Positions 13,101 through 21,904 of a stretch of DNA of 64,000 bases are shown here, in pieces. The stretch is taken from the NCBI RefSeq assembly GCF_029962835.1, contig NC_080582.1:23382032-23446031 (forward strand). Direction: 5' to 3'. The position numbers and the translations under genes are program-made. How positions within the stretch are numbered: position 1 is the stretch's first letter; the number at the start of each line of letters is the position of its first letter. The notes below the pieces were generated by a model that was not told the DNA's origin, made no database searches, and was given only the letters and a program-made list of their open reading frames with translations. Source of the DNA: Magnolia sinica. Its lineage: Eukaryota; Streptophyta; Magnoliopsida; Magnoliales; Magnoliaceae.

Positions 13101-16100
13101 AAGCATATAAAAAAAAATGTCTCTCTTTTTTTCATTTATTTCTTTATTCATTTAACAAGAATATCTTCTAAACCAAAATTAGTTACCTGACATACCCTAT
13201 ATGATTTTGGGGTAGGAGAAGCTACTTTAGCCAACCAACCTGGTTATTTTTCAAGATTCCATCAGATCTATGGTCGAAAATCCATTTCATTCACTTCGCG
13301 GTCAATTTCAATCAGTTCGTGGTCAATTTCATTCATTTCATTTACTTCGCGATCAATTCCATGCATTTCACGGTCAATCCCAGCGATTCCGTTTTGATTC
13401 ACGATCATTTCCATGCATTTCACGGTCACTTCCCTTCACTTCACGGTCATTTCCATGTCATTTCCATGCATTTCAAGGTCAATCACTTCCCGTCACGGTC
13501 ATTTCCATGCATACCACGGTCATTCCCACCTATTCCGTGTTGATTCACGGTCATTTCGGCGCATTTCACGATCATGCCCCTTCACTTCACGGTCATTTCG
13601 GCGCATTTCACGGTCCAATCGCCTCACTTCACGGTCATTTCCATTCATATCACAATCATTCCAGGCTATTCCGTGTTGATTCACGGTCATTTCGGCACAT
13701 TTCACGTCATGCCCCTTCACTTCACGGTCACTTCCACGCATTTCACGGTCCAATTGCTTCACTTCACGATCATTTCCATGCATATCACGGTCATTCCCGC
13801 CTATTCTGTGTTGATTCACGGTCCTTTCGGCGCATTTCACGGTCATTTCGGCGCATATCACGGTACAATCGCCTCACTTCACGGTCATTTCCATGCATAT
13901 CACGGTCATTCCCGCCTATTCCGTGTTGATTCACGGTCATTTCGGCGCATTTCACGGTCATGCCCCTTCACTTCACGGTCATTTCCGCGCATTTCGCAGT
14001 ACAATCGCCTCACTTCACGATCATTTGCATGCATATCACGGTCATTCTCACCTATTCCGTATTGATTCATGGTCATTTCGGCACATTTCACGGTCCAATC
14101 ACTTCCCTTCACGGTCATTTCCATGCATATCACGGTTATTCCCGCCTATTCCGTGTTGATTCATGATCATTTCGACGCATTTCACAGTCATATCCCTTCA
14201 CTTCATGGTCATTTCCACGCATTTCACGATCCAATCGCTTCACTTCACGGTCATTTCCATGCATACCACGGTCATTCCCGCCTATTCTGTATTGATTCAC
14301 GGTCCTTTCGGCGCATTTTACGGTCATGCCCCTTTACTTCACGATCATTTCCACGCATTTCACAGTACAATTGCCTCACTTCATGGTCATTTCCATGCAT
14401 ATCACGGTCATTCCCACCCATTCCGTGTTGATTCACGGTCCTTTCCGCGCATTTCACGGTCATTTCCACGCATTTCGCGGTACAATCGCCTCACTTCACG
14501 GTCATTTCCATGCATATCACGGTCATTCTCGCCTATTCCGTGTTGATTCACGGTCATTTCGGCACATTTCACGGTCATGCCCCTTCACTTCACGGTCATT
14601 TCCGCGCATTTCACGGTCCAATCGCCTCACTTCACGGTCATTTCCATGCATATCACGGTCATTCCCGCCTATTCCGTGTTGATTCACGATCATTTCGGCG
14701 CATTTCATGATCATGCCCCTTCACTTCACGGACATTTCCACGCATTTCACGGTCCAATCGCCTCATTTCACGGTCATTTCCATGCATACCACGGTCATTC
14801 CCACCTATTCCGTGTTGATTCACGGTCATTTCGGCGCATTTCACGGTCATGCCCCTTCACTTTACGGACATTTCCACGCATTTCACGGTCCAATCACCTC
14901 ATTTCACGGTCATTTCCATGCATACCACGGTCATTCCCGCCTATTCCGTGTTGATTCACGGTCATTTCGGTGCATTTCACAGTCATGCCCCTTCACTTCA
15001 CGGACATTTCCACGCATTTCACGGTCCAATCGCCTCACTTCGCGGTCATTTCCATGCATACCACGGTCATTCCCGCCTATTCCGTGTTGATTCGCGGTCA
15101 TTTTGGCGCATTTCATGGTCATGTCCCTTCACTTCACGGTCATTTCCATGCATTTCACGGTCCAATCGGAGCTACGGTTATGGCTACGATTATGGCTATA
15201 GTTATGGCTACGGTTATAATCCGTAGCTATTGGTCATATCACCTACTCTTCCATATGTATTGAAAATTGCAGGATTTTTTAAGGCAAACTCGACCTTTTT
15301 CGATTAATCGAAAGATCTTCTATACATATAAAAGGACATATCGAAACGGCCGGGGCTATGGCTATGGCTACGGTTATAATCCGTAGCTATAGAAAACACC
15401 ATAGCCATAAATTTCTGACGTATTTATTTATTATTATTTTATTTTTTTACTGAAATCCCCGCCGCTTTTTCTGGGTCCTATCATGAGGTATGTGTTATAT
15501 CCAAACCGTCCATATATTCGACAACCTCGTATTAAGGCTTGAGACGAAAAATAAGACAGATCTAGCTATAAAGTGGACCACACCGTAAAAGGCTGTGGAG
15601 GATTGAACGTCTACCATTGAAACCCTTTTAGGGTCACAGAAGTTTTGGATTATTATGAAATTTGTTTTTCCTCTTCATCCAGGTCTTTGTGACCTTATGA
15701 ATAAATTGGATAGAAAATAAATGTTATGGTGGGCCCTACAAAATTTTCAACGGTGAAAATCAATTTTCCCATTGCTCTTTGTGGTGAGGTCCAGTTGATC
15801 TTTGGATATGATTTTTTTTTTTTTTTTTGATAATGCTCCCAAATGATCTCGAAATATGGATGAACATTGTGGATATAATAAATACTAACTGTGGGGCCCA
15901 TGTAACTTTGATATCTTTTGAACCGTTCGTACAACTCCTAACTGTGGAGTGTGGAGTTAGGAGTGCCAGCGCTCGTCTTCGAGCACTACCGATCCGCTTG
16001 AAGGAAAAAGCAGGGGCATTTTCGACCTTTGGCAAGTCATCCGTACAACTGGGGCTTATTTTTGCAAAGTAAAATAAGGTAGGCTTGGTCTCGTAAATGG

Positions 16101-17978
16101 GCCATAAATGGGTCGTACGGTGGCAAATTTCTCAAAAAAGAGGGACGCGGATTGCACGGGATCTGCAGCCATAAGCTCTGTGGAGTCCACCGCAATGTAC
16201 GTGTCATATCCCCTCCGCTCATTTTTTGAGCGTGGGAAGGCCGGTTTGGCTGGTGACCCCGACACCAGCCAGCTAGCTGGTGTCAAAGCTGTGGGCCCCA
16301 CCATGATGAGTTTGTTTTATCTACTGCGTGGATACATATTACCAGCTCGTGCATATTTGCCAATATCAGGTGGACGACATTCCATGAAACAGTGGTGATT
16401 GAATTCCCACCATTAAAAACATCCTAGGGCCCAATGTAATGTTTAATCCAATGCGTTGATTAGGTGGGATGAGGACAAAACACAAATATAAGCTTGATCC
16501 AAAACTTCCGTGGCCCTAAGAAGTTTTCAATGCTAAGCGTTCAATCCCACTGTAACATATGGTGTGGTCCACATGAGCTTTGAATCTACCTGATTTTGTA
16601 ATTATGCCTTGAAATGAGCTGACAAAATGGACGGACGGCGTGGATAAAACACATACATCATGGTGTGGCCCACAGAGCTTTGACACCAGCTAGATTGCTG
16701 GTGATCCCGCGCCCATGGGGAAGATACAAAGCTCAAGTGGACCCCACCAACAGTGAGAATTGAACGCCCACCATTAAAAGCTTCTTTGAGGCCACATAGG
16801 TTTTGAATCGAGCTTACACATGTGTTTTCCCTTCATCCAGATCAGAATCATCTTACCAATGAGTTGGATTGTATATAAAAATCACGGTGGGCCCTTACGA
16901 CAGTTTCAACGGTGGGCGTCTTTATATCCGACTCTTCCCTCGAAAGGCTTTCGCATAAAGTTCGTGGGCAAGGACGCTGGGTGGGGCCCACCACCATGTT
17001 TGTAAGAAATCTACCCCGTTCATCCGCTTTGCGAGCTTATTTTAGGCTATTCAACCAAAAATGAGGTGGATACAAAACTCAAGTGGGCCACACGAGAAGA
17101 AACGGTGGGGATTCAGTGAGAACCATTGAAACGTATAAAAGCTCTTTGTTTTTATGTATTTTCACTTCGTCCTTTAATAATGACCTTATAAACGGTTTGT
17201 ATGGCACATAAACATCAAGGTAGAGCCTAAGAAGATTTCAACGGTAATTATTTCTTTCCCCAATTTTTCCTCTCGTGTAGCCCACTTGAGTTTTGGATCC
17301 ACCTCATTTTTACTGGCTAGTCCTAAAATGAGCTCGCCAAACGGATGAACGGAGTAGATTTCCCACAAACATGGCTGTGGGCCCCACCCAGCATCCTTGC
17401 GAATGAAATCCGCATCCTCTTTCCGGTATGTAGCCACGTGAGCTTTGAATCTGCCCGGTGCGAAATGAGCTAATGAAACAGATGGACGGAGTGGATATAA
17501 CACATATATCACAGTGGCCCCACAGAGCTTAGGGCCGCATGAATCCGCGACCGAAAAAAGCAGCTGTCATTTCAGAAATTCAAATTTCCAAAAATAAAAA
17601 AATAAAAAAAAGAAGAAGAAGAAGAAACGGAAAACTCGCCGTTTCAACGACGGCGTCGTAGAACCTAACGTCGTTATCTCCGAACGTGTGCGAAGCGCAG
17701 ACGGTCTTCCCTTCGATCAGTCTCCGGCACTCCCCGTCCTGTAACTGTACAGATATTGGCCGAAACCGTTCCGCGAAATCGTCCAACGCTTTCGGGTCCT
17801 CGAAATCGGACGGCCCCAATCGCTTGTCGGACTCGTCTCCGAAGTCTAAGAACTTCACCGTCAGCGTCTCGCCCTCCAGGACGAGACGGACGCCGTACCA
17901 TGCGTCGTCGTCGTACTCTCGGAAATCCAGAACGGAGGGAGGGAGATCGGCGGTAATATCGGGCGGTTTGGAGGACAT
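3728..17978 (-). CDS. SAWADEE/Tudor-like chromatin protein gene (4 exons visible, 3' end outside)
   Basis: The coding sequence is a join of 17978-17640, 5038-4700, 4642-4495 and 4068-3728. Exon lengths 339, 339, 148 and 341 give consistent phases (0, 0, 1, 0) and 389 codons. The N-terminus [14 protein letters not shown] is followed by an acidic Tudor-like segment with [20 protein letters not shown], then [19 protein letters not shown], then the next exon with [20 protein letters not shown]. That pattern (AWY, a beta-rich segment, VRFYDA, C-x-C-x-F, WQHGP) resembles the SAWADEE fold of SHH1/SHH2, which bind histone H3 tails in RNA-directed DNA methylation. The assignment is inferred from pattern and could be a sister family. 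Later exons carry [15 protein letters not shown] and [15 protein letters not shown], which I do not recognise. Intron 1 is 12.6 kb. The last visible exon ends at a donor, so more exons lie to the left or are lost. The reading frame shows no breaks. Confidence 0.7.
4495..4642 (-). CDS. Exon 3 of the SAWADEE-like gene
   Basis: The exon follows a pyrimidine-rich acceptor ending TTTTTCCAG and ends AATT followed by GTAAGCC. It encodes [15 protein letters not shown], then [20 protein letters not shown]. The 148 bases leave one base that pairs with exon 4 to make a tryptophan codon. Confidence 0.7.
4700..5038 (-). CDS. Exon 2 of the SAWADEE-like gene
   Basis: The exon starts after an acceptor reading TTATCTCAG and ends at AAG followed by GTAGGT. 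It spans 113 codons in phase 0 and contains [30 protein letters not shown] and a cysteine-bearing stretch [11 protein letters not shown]. The 57 bases that follow are also open in the same frame, so exons 2 and 3 may be one exon of 544 bases. A 57-base intron would be near the lower limit for plants. Confidence 0.75.
5120..5456. mobile_element. MITE with 13-bp inverted termini in intron 1
   Basis: CTAAGCCCACATG at 5120-5132 is matched by CATGTGGGCTTAG at 5444-5456. The interior contains the GGTGGGCC/CATCTG core that recurs across the window. No convincing target duplication is visible. It lies about 80 bases upstream of the acceptor of exon 2. Confidence 0.6.
5950..6560 (-). mobile_element. 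RTE-clade LINE, 3' end
   Basis: On the minus strand the sequence reads as the C-terminus of plant RTE reverse transcriptases: an AEMRMLRW-like start, then [32 protein letters not shown] and ADPN.LGW just before a TTGATGATTATAAAAA-type tail at ~5985. It is 5'-truncated, as most LINE copies are, and several frame changes are present, so it is old. It lies in intron 1 of the SAWADEE-like gene. Confidence 0.75.
6672..7296. mobile_element. hAT-like MITE rich in GTAGC/GCTAC words
   Basis: The ends CAGTGTTTTCAGTAGCG and (reverse complement of the right end) AGTGTTTTAAATAGTG are inverted matches extending into GTAGC-rich subterminal sequence. The flanks GTCTAGA (6665-6671) and GTCTATA (7297-7303) suggest a 7-8-bp target duplication with one difference. 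The interior holds a partial 56-bp duplication around ATCCGGACCATCCAAATTG (near 6936 and 6990) and a GA microsatellite at about 7078-7111. Confidence 0.65.
7310..8870 (+). mobile_element. Possible LTR of an old LTR retroelement
   Basis: The composition is LTR-like: a TATA-like CTATAAAAGGAG at ~8130 followed by C/T-rich sequence and no coding. The ends, a primer site and an internal region were not found, so neither family nor boundaries are secure. The open frames here are short and unconvincing. Confidence 0.3.
8871..10013. other. Intron 1 sequence, nothing recognised
   Basis: AT-rich single-copy-looking sequence without a supported gene, terminal repeats or an extended tandem array. A C/T-rich patch at 8980-9030 could be LTR debris. 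Confidence 0.4.
10014..11162. mobile_element. Candidate Tourist-like MITE split by a solo LTR
   Basis: The left side begins TAA then GGGCCTGATTGG, the start of the Tourist-type MITEs elsewhere in this window. The right side ends near CCAAACAACTCC at 11162, an imperfect inverted match. Between them, after removing the LTR at 10240-10858, about 520 bases remain. The right boundary is weak. Confidence 0.35.
10240..10858 (-). mobile_element. Solo LTR, copia-like, with 5-bp target duplication
   Basis: On the minus strand the unit starts TGTTGTCTGATG and ends CCCCCAACA, the expected TG...CA with short TGTTG/CAACA inverted ends. It is flanked by TTGTG at 10235-10239 and again at 10859-10863, a perfect target duplication. 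No internal region is present, so it is the product of LTR-LTR recombination. It contains CGATC/TCGATT-rich sequence. The LTR at 43462-43962 has the same ends and similar words, so they may be related. Confidence 0.85.
11163..12061. other. Intron 1: repeat debris
   Basis: Around 11200-11360 a stretch rich in TAACGG/CCGTTA words in both orientations (for example ACGGCCATAATGG and AACCGTTATGG) looks like a degraded inverted-repeat element. The rest, up to the foldback element at 12062, shows no supported feature. Confidence 0.4.
12062..12990 (+). repeat. Left arm of the foldback element
   Basis: In order: the Mutator-like terminus; a 140-base segment with GCTTTTTCCTTCAAGCGGAT; the palindromic-MITE core (12260-12640) also found at 21120-21610 and 57100-57540; and an inner part with paired GGCTACGG...CCGTAGC words near 12708-12757 and 12950-12985. 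Confidence 0.8.
13270..15169. repeat. Hierarchical minisatellite, 21-22-bp monomers in a 136-bp unit
   Basis: The monomer is close to TTCACGGTCATTTCCRYGCA. Six variants form a higher-order unit tagged by TATTCCGTGTTGATTC, which recurs at 13531, 13668, 13802, 13917, 14053, 14147, 14283, 14419, 14533, 14669, 14806, 14942 and 15078. Most spacings are 134-137 bases, with shorter ones of 94, 114 and 115, as expected from unequal exchange. The first ~250 bases are older, less regular monomers. Because 21 is a multiple of three, all six frames stay open for long stretches. None of these frames is a gene. Confidence 0.95.
15170..16133 (-). repeat. Right arm of the foldback element
   Basis: Reverse complement of the left arm, about 90% identical by eye with a few short insertions, for example ~35 bases near 16035-16070. 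It abuts the minisatellite directly at 15169, whereas the left arm is separated from it by ~280 bases. Confidence 0.8.
16240..16715. mobile_element. Palindromic GGGGCCCACCATGATG MITE
   Basis: Left GGCTGGTGACC...AGCTAGCTGGTGTCAAAGC then GTGGGCCCCACCATGATG; the right end is its inverted copy with GCTTTGACACCAGCTAGATT. The length is about 475 bases. This subgroup, with an AGCTAGCTGGTGTC terminus, recurs at 62625-63130 and, altered, at 19880-20360. Confidence 0.75.
16716..17552. mobile_element. MITE fragments next to exon 1
   Basis: A truncated core occupies 16716-16934. A fuller copy at 16935-17425 runs from GAAAGGCTTTCGCATAAAG and GGTGGGGCCCACCACC on the left to GGGCCCCACCCAGCATCCTTGC and AAATCCGCATCC on the right. 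A short terminal fragment lies at 17430-17552. These occupy the donor end of intron 1. Confidence 0.65.
17640..17978 (-). CDS. Exon 1 of the SAWADEE-like gene
   Basis: The exon has 113 codons from an ATG at 17978. It is GC-rich compared with its AT-rich surroundings, as expected for a first exon. I chose this ATG because homology-like sequence starts there; upstream in-frame codons (to 18128) read like untranslated leader. The frame runs on past 17640 into low-complexity [12 protein letters not shown], so the exon must end earlier. The only donor that keeps phase with exon 2 is ACG followed by GCGAGT, implying a GC-AG intron. Joined there, DAVVET runs into VYYSEHTF. Confidence 0.75.
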
Positions 17979-18279
17979 TTGCTGGTGTTTGAAGAAGAAG
18001 ATGAGGGGTTTCGGGCGGGAAGGGTTGCATTGATGGGACGAAAGAAGAGTAATTATTTGGAGAAATACTATGATACTCTGGCGGACTGTGATGGATGATA
18101 CACAGGTAGTTAGAAACTGAAATTGCATGGTTCAAACTGAACTGTCCAGATTATAGGCTCCGGTTTAGATGTATTATGAACTGAAATCTACGCTTATTTG
18201 ATTATCCAACTATTAGATCGCTGGACGTTTATTGGACGGTTAAAAATGAACAATAACCAAGACCCAACTAGAGACGGCT

Positions 18280-19200
18280 GATCTTGTCAGGGGACGCGGA
18301 TGACTTACTGACAGGTTAGAGCACCGAGTCTCGCTACTCACGTGCATTCGGAGAGATCCAGCAAGATCCAAAGAAAGGGCTAAATCCAAAGCTCCATTGG
18401 ACTAGTAGACTCCTGCAGAAAAAACAGCGAGGCCAGTGACGCCACTATTAAAAACTTCTAAAAAGCTATAAAAATTTTAGATCATGTCTTTTCCCTTCTC
18501 CCGTGTCTTTTTAAACTTTTGAATTGGTTGGATTTCAAATAAACATCCTGGCTCACTGTAGGATAGTTTCAACGGTGGAAATCACTCTCCCAGTGGGAGT
18601 TCACTGCATATTTTTATCTACCTCATTATTTGTATAATAACCTAAAATAATATATTAAAATGGACAAACAACATGGATACAACCTATACTAGCTAATCCA
18701 CGTCGCTTGTGTGTGCTCTGTGCGGTCCGACGCAGATCAGCGACTCACAGGTTGAGCGGCGAAAATGGTGGAGAGAGTGAGGCTTACCATTAAAAACTTC
18801 GAAGGTTATAAAAGTTTTCGATCAAGCTTATATTTGCTAATTTATGGACTGGTTGAATCTCAAATAAACATCATGACGGACCTTAAAGAAAGTTTCAATG
18901 GTGGGCGTTATTCTCTCAGCTGTTTTTTGTAACAGAGTTTATTATGACTGTAGATCTGCCTCTTTTTTTATTATGTCCTAATATAATCTTAACAAATGTA
19001 TTAACAGTACAGATACAACAAATATGTCACGGTGGGACAATAGAACTTGGTGAGGACCGTCATATATAAATATTATGGGAGAGCTTAAGAAGTTTTTAAG
19101 GGTGGATTGTTCAACCACCATTGTCTCCTGTAACATGTTCCATCTGACATTTGGATATGCAAAAAGGATAAACATCGTAGATGTACAATAGATTCTTCGG
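18280..19200. mobile_element. Two diverged palindromic-MITE copies
   Basis: GGGACGCGGATGACTTACTG at ~18293 is a typical left end. Core words follow (ATTAAAAACTTC, TCAAATAAACATC, GTTTCAACGGTGG) through ~18680, and a second series runs from ~18710 to 19200. Both are degraded. They lie upstream of the first exon of the SAWADEE-like gene and could overlap its promoter. Confidence 0.55.
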
Positions 19201-19204
19201 TGGG

Positions 19205-19880
19205 CGGCACCGTAAGAGCCGTACCAAAGTCACCCGGCCCTGTGCCTCTGCGACGTAAGCTCGTATCACGCGAAATTGATATTTTCGTCAGATAGCGGAG
19301 CTTTTTTGAAAGGCGGAAGACTGTGCAGTGCGCTGCTCAGTCACGCTGACGTCCACGTGTAGCGTTGTCAGGCTGCGGTGTACTTAAATCTACTACGATT
19401 TGACACGTGTCATGCAACGTAACTATACTCCAAGCATGACGTGACTGCTAGGCTTGAGAGACGATACGATAGACGATCCTCCCACTGCCATCCACGTGGT
19501 TCGGTATGTATGGAATTATGGTCGTTCATCCGATGAGAACAACCGTGGATGGTCCATGTTCGGAGATAATAACCGTTGGATCTGACCATATGCTACTGGT
19601 TTCTATCCTGTACCTTCAGTTTGAAGGCCACTGATCAAATGGCTAGAATTAGCCGATCAGAGTAATTTCCGAAGATCAGTAATCCGACACATTGGTCTCT
19701 TGGGCCCCACCGTCAATGGACCATGCCCCTGGAACCAGATGGTCCAACTGAAATATTTGGGTTCTTTTCAGTTTAACGTCGACGGTTGCTGTATCTCTCT
19801 TCCTAACCGTCTATTTGTAGGCCATAAAGCGAAAGGTTAGATGGTCCTTTGGACGAGAAATTTCGAAAATGGTTCGCCCT
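19205..19880. other. Non-repetitive stretch, no gene seen
   Basis: Higher-GC sequence with several CACGTG or ACGTG words (for example near 19355 and 19492) and no long open frame. It may be a remnant of unique intergenic DNA. Confidence 0.4.
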
Positions 19881-20360
19881 CGGTGGTGCAGACATGGATT
19901 TGCTGGTGACCCCTGCATCAGCCAACTAGTTGCTGGATAAGCTCCGTGGCCCCACCATGATGTGTTTTATCCATACCGTTCCGTCCATCCGTTTCACTAG
20001 TTCATTTCAATGCATGATCTGATTAGTGAGGCAGGCCCAAAGTAAAAGTAGACCACACCACCCAACCTCATGGAACATTGAGAATTGAAAGAATACAGTT
20101 GAAAACTTATCATGGGCAACGAAAGTTCTGGATAAGCCTATATTTGGCCATGGGTTAGGTGACTTTATGAACTGATTGCATGGCAAATAAACATGGGGTG
20201 GGCTCCAATAAGTTTCAACGTATAAGCGTTCAATGTGGCCCACCTTAGCATTTGATCTGCTTCATTTTTACCCTCGTGTTTTAAAATAAGCTGCCTAAAT
20301 AACGGTGGGAGCCCACGTAGCAGCTTTTCCACCAGCCAAACCTCGATCCAGTGGCGTGCA
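19880..20360. mobile_element. Palindromic MITE copy
   Basis: The left side has TTTGCTGGTGACCCC...GCCAACTAGTTGCTGG then GGCCCCACCATGATGTG. The right side has an inverted GGGAGCCCACGTAGCAGC and CCACCAGCCAAACC. About 470 bases with the usual core between. Confidence 0.65.
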
Positions 20361-20370
20361 ACATGCCAAT

Positions 20371-20496
20371 GATATGGAAGTGGATTGGCTGGTGTAACAC
20401 ACACTTAGGGTTGTACACGAACCGGGTTAGCTTGATATGGAAGCAGATTGGCTGGTGTAACACACACTTGGGGTTGTACACGAATCGAGTTAGCTC
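20371..20496. repeat. 63-bp tandem duplication spanning a transposon end
   Basis: GATATGGAAGTGGATTGGCT at 20371 and GATATGGAAGCAGATTGGCT at 20434 begin two copies that continue through CACACACTT and into GGGTTGTACACGAA. The duplicated unit therefore includes host flank, the presumed target site and ~25 bases of the terminus of the element at 20468. Confidence 0.8.
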
Positions 20497-21068
20497 GGTT
20501 AGTTTGCTCGACTCGACTCGAAAAAACTCAATTCGGCTCGGTTCAAAATTGTGTTCGAGCTGAGTCAAGCTGATTTTTTTAGCTTGAAAAAATTTCGAAC
20601 GGAGTTCGAGCTTGCCCGAGCTCAACTCGAACCCCAACTCGGATCGAACTAGTTTGGCGACTTCAGTTACCTTGATATTGATGTTGCTCACCAAGTGTTT
20701 GATGAAATGACTCAATGAAGTGTCAACTAGTTGCAAGGAAGGTATGTATATGAAACAAATATATTTTTTTTCTTGATTTTGATGTTGCCTACAAGGCATT
20801 TGATTAAAACCTGTAAAACTGTTTTTGTAGTTTTACCTGTAATGAGAATTTGAAGGTGCAGTTCATGTGTTTATGAAAATGCTACATAGGCAAACTCGGC
20901 TTGATCTTGGCTCGAACTCGGCTTGAACTGGCCCAAGCTGTTGACCGAATTCAGCCGTGCTGGCCAGTCAAGCTCAAGGACCAAGCCGAATTCAAGTTGA
21001 GGTCAGCTAGTGGTCGGGCCGAGTTGAGCTATGCCAAGCTCGACTCGATTTGACTCGTGTACACCTCT
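20468..21068. mobile_element. hAT-like element rich in CTCGAACTCG words
   Basis: The ends are GGGGTTGTACACGAATCGAG and, inverted, GAGGTGTACACGAGTCAAAT. It is flanked on both sides by ACACACAC (20460-20467 and 21069-21076), fitting an 8-bp duplication, though this is low-complexity sequence. The interior has many CTCGAACTCG/GAGCTCG words. A fragment of the same family lies near 58905-58985. Confidence 0.6.
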
Positions 21069-21109
21069 ACACACACCAGCAAACTATCTAGTGTGAGTAC
21101 GTGTCGTGC

Positions 21110-21615
21110 GAAGAGGAGTGATGACAGTCCTCGAGATCTAAGTTGTACAAACGACGACTCAAAGGAGATCAAAGTTACATCGACCCATAATAATGTATTT
21201 ATCATATCTACACCGTTCTTCCATTTGGCGAGATTATTTTAGATCTTTATCTAAAAAAGGAATAATTTCCAAGGTTCAATTGGATCACACTACAAATAGC
21301 AATAGGACAATTATTCTCACCGGTAAAACATTCATAGGACCACTGTAACTCGTATTTTCCATCCATTTTGTTCATAAGGTCACACGGACCTAGATGAAGA
21401 GAAAAAACAAATATCATATTGATTTAAAATTTCCGTGACCCCTAAAAGGGTTTAAATGATAGGCGTTCAATCCTCCCCTCTAAAATACAGTGTGGTCCAC
21501 TTGATTTTTGGATCATTCTTACTTTTCGGCTCAAGCCTTACTACAAGCTCACCAAGTGGACAGACCGTTTGGATATAACTCATACCTCATGATGGGACCC
21601 ACGGAACTTGGTGAT
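21110..21615. mobile_element. MITE of the foldback-arm family
   Basis: TCAAAGTTACATCGACCC, a poly-T/A-spaced core, CCTAAAAGGGTTTAAATG and GGATATAACTCATACCTCATG match the middle of the foldback arms at 12062-16133. It lacks the outer Mutator-like terminus. Confidence 0.65.
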
Positions 21616-21631
21616 ATCAACGAAAAGTCGA

Positions 21632-21901
21632 TCACCCTCTTCCTATCACTTGGAGACAAATATTTCCAATGCATACCTCTAGAGGATTCTTGGGGGTTCC
21701 AAGGTTGCCCACTTCAAAATCATCAGGTGCAACGTTGACTTTTGAATCAAACTTATTGAGGAGATCCTCGGGTTCGGGAGCCGGGTCATCGTTTCCCTCA
21801 TCCTGGACTTCTTCTAAATGCATAAGTTCGAAGTCTAGTTCTATATCAAAGTCATAAATGTCAATTTTGGCTTCATGCAACTCTTTACATGAGTCTGACA
21901 C
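21632..21901 (-). mobile_element. Possible Ty3/gypsy pol fossil fragment
   Basis: An 89-residue open stretch, acidic, with LMHLEEVQDEGNDDPAPEPE and DDFEVGNLGTPKNPLEV. The wording is like the linker before reverse transcriptase in gypsy polyproteins (an LGTP-type motif). It stops at the edge of the neighbouring MITE. The assignment is tentative; a host gene fragment is possible. Confidence 0.35.
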
Positions 21902-21904
21902 TTT

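Larger units (their letters stand above)
12062..16133. mobile_element. 4.1-kb foldback, Mutator-like element enclosing a minisatellite
   Basis: The outer ends GAGAAATTTGCGACTGTACG (left) and GAGAAATTTGCCACCGTACG (right, reverse complement) start a long inverted repeat running ~930 bases on the left (12062-12990) and ~960 on the right (15170-16133). The terminal GAGA.ATTTGCC resembles known Mutator termini (MuDR starts GAGATAATTGCC). Between the arms lie ~280 AT-rich bases and a 1.9-kb tandem array. No transposase is seen, so it is non-autonomous. The 9-bp flanks (TTTTGAAAC and AAAAAAGAG) do not match, so insertion as one unit is not proven. It lies in intron 1 of the SAWADEE-like gene. Confidence 0.65.

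Noticed and set aside
13270-15263. Many overlapping open frames of 60-220 residues on both strands, rich in [14 protein letters not shown] and SRSFPCIS repeats
   Set aside because: They are produced by the 21/136-bp minisatellite, whose monomer is a multiple of three and lacks stops. Frames overlap on both strands and no start, splice signal or domain supports a protein.
12053-16142. A 9-bp target duplication for the foldback element
   Set aside because: TTTTGAAAC and AAAAAAGAG do not match, so I do not claim one; boundaries rest on the inverted arms alone.
17674-18135. Other-frame and plus-strand open frames over exon 1
   Set aside because: Shadows of the GC-rich exon; only the minus frame with MSSKPPD links to exon 2 by phase and motif.
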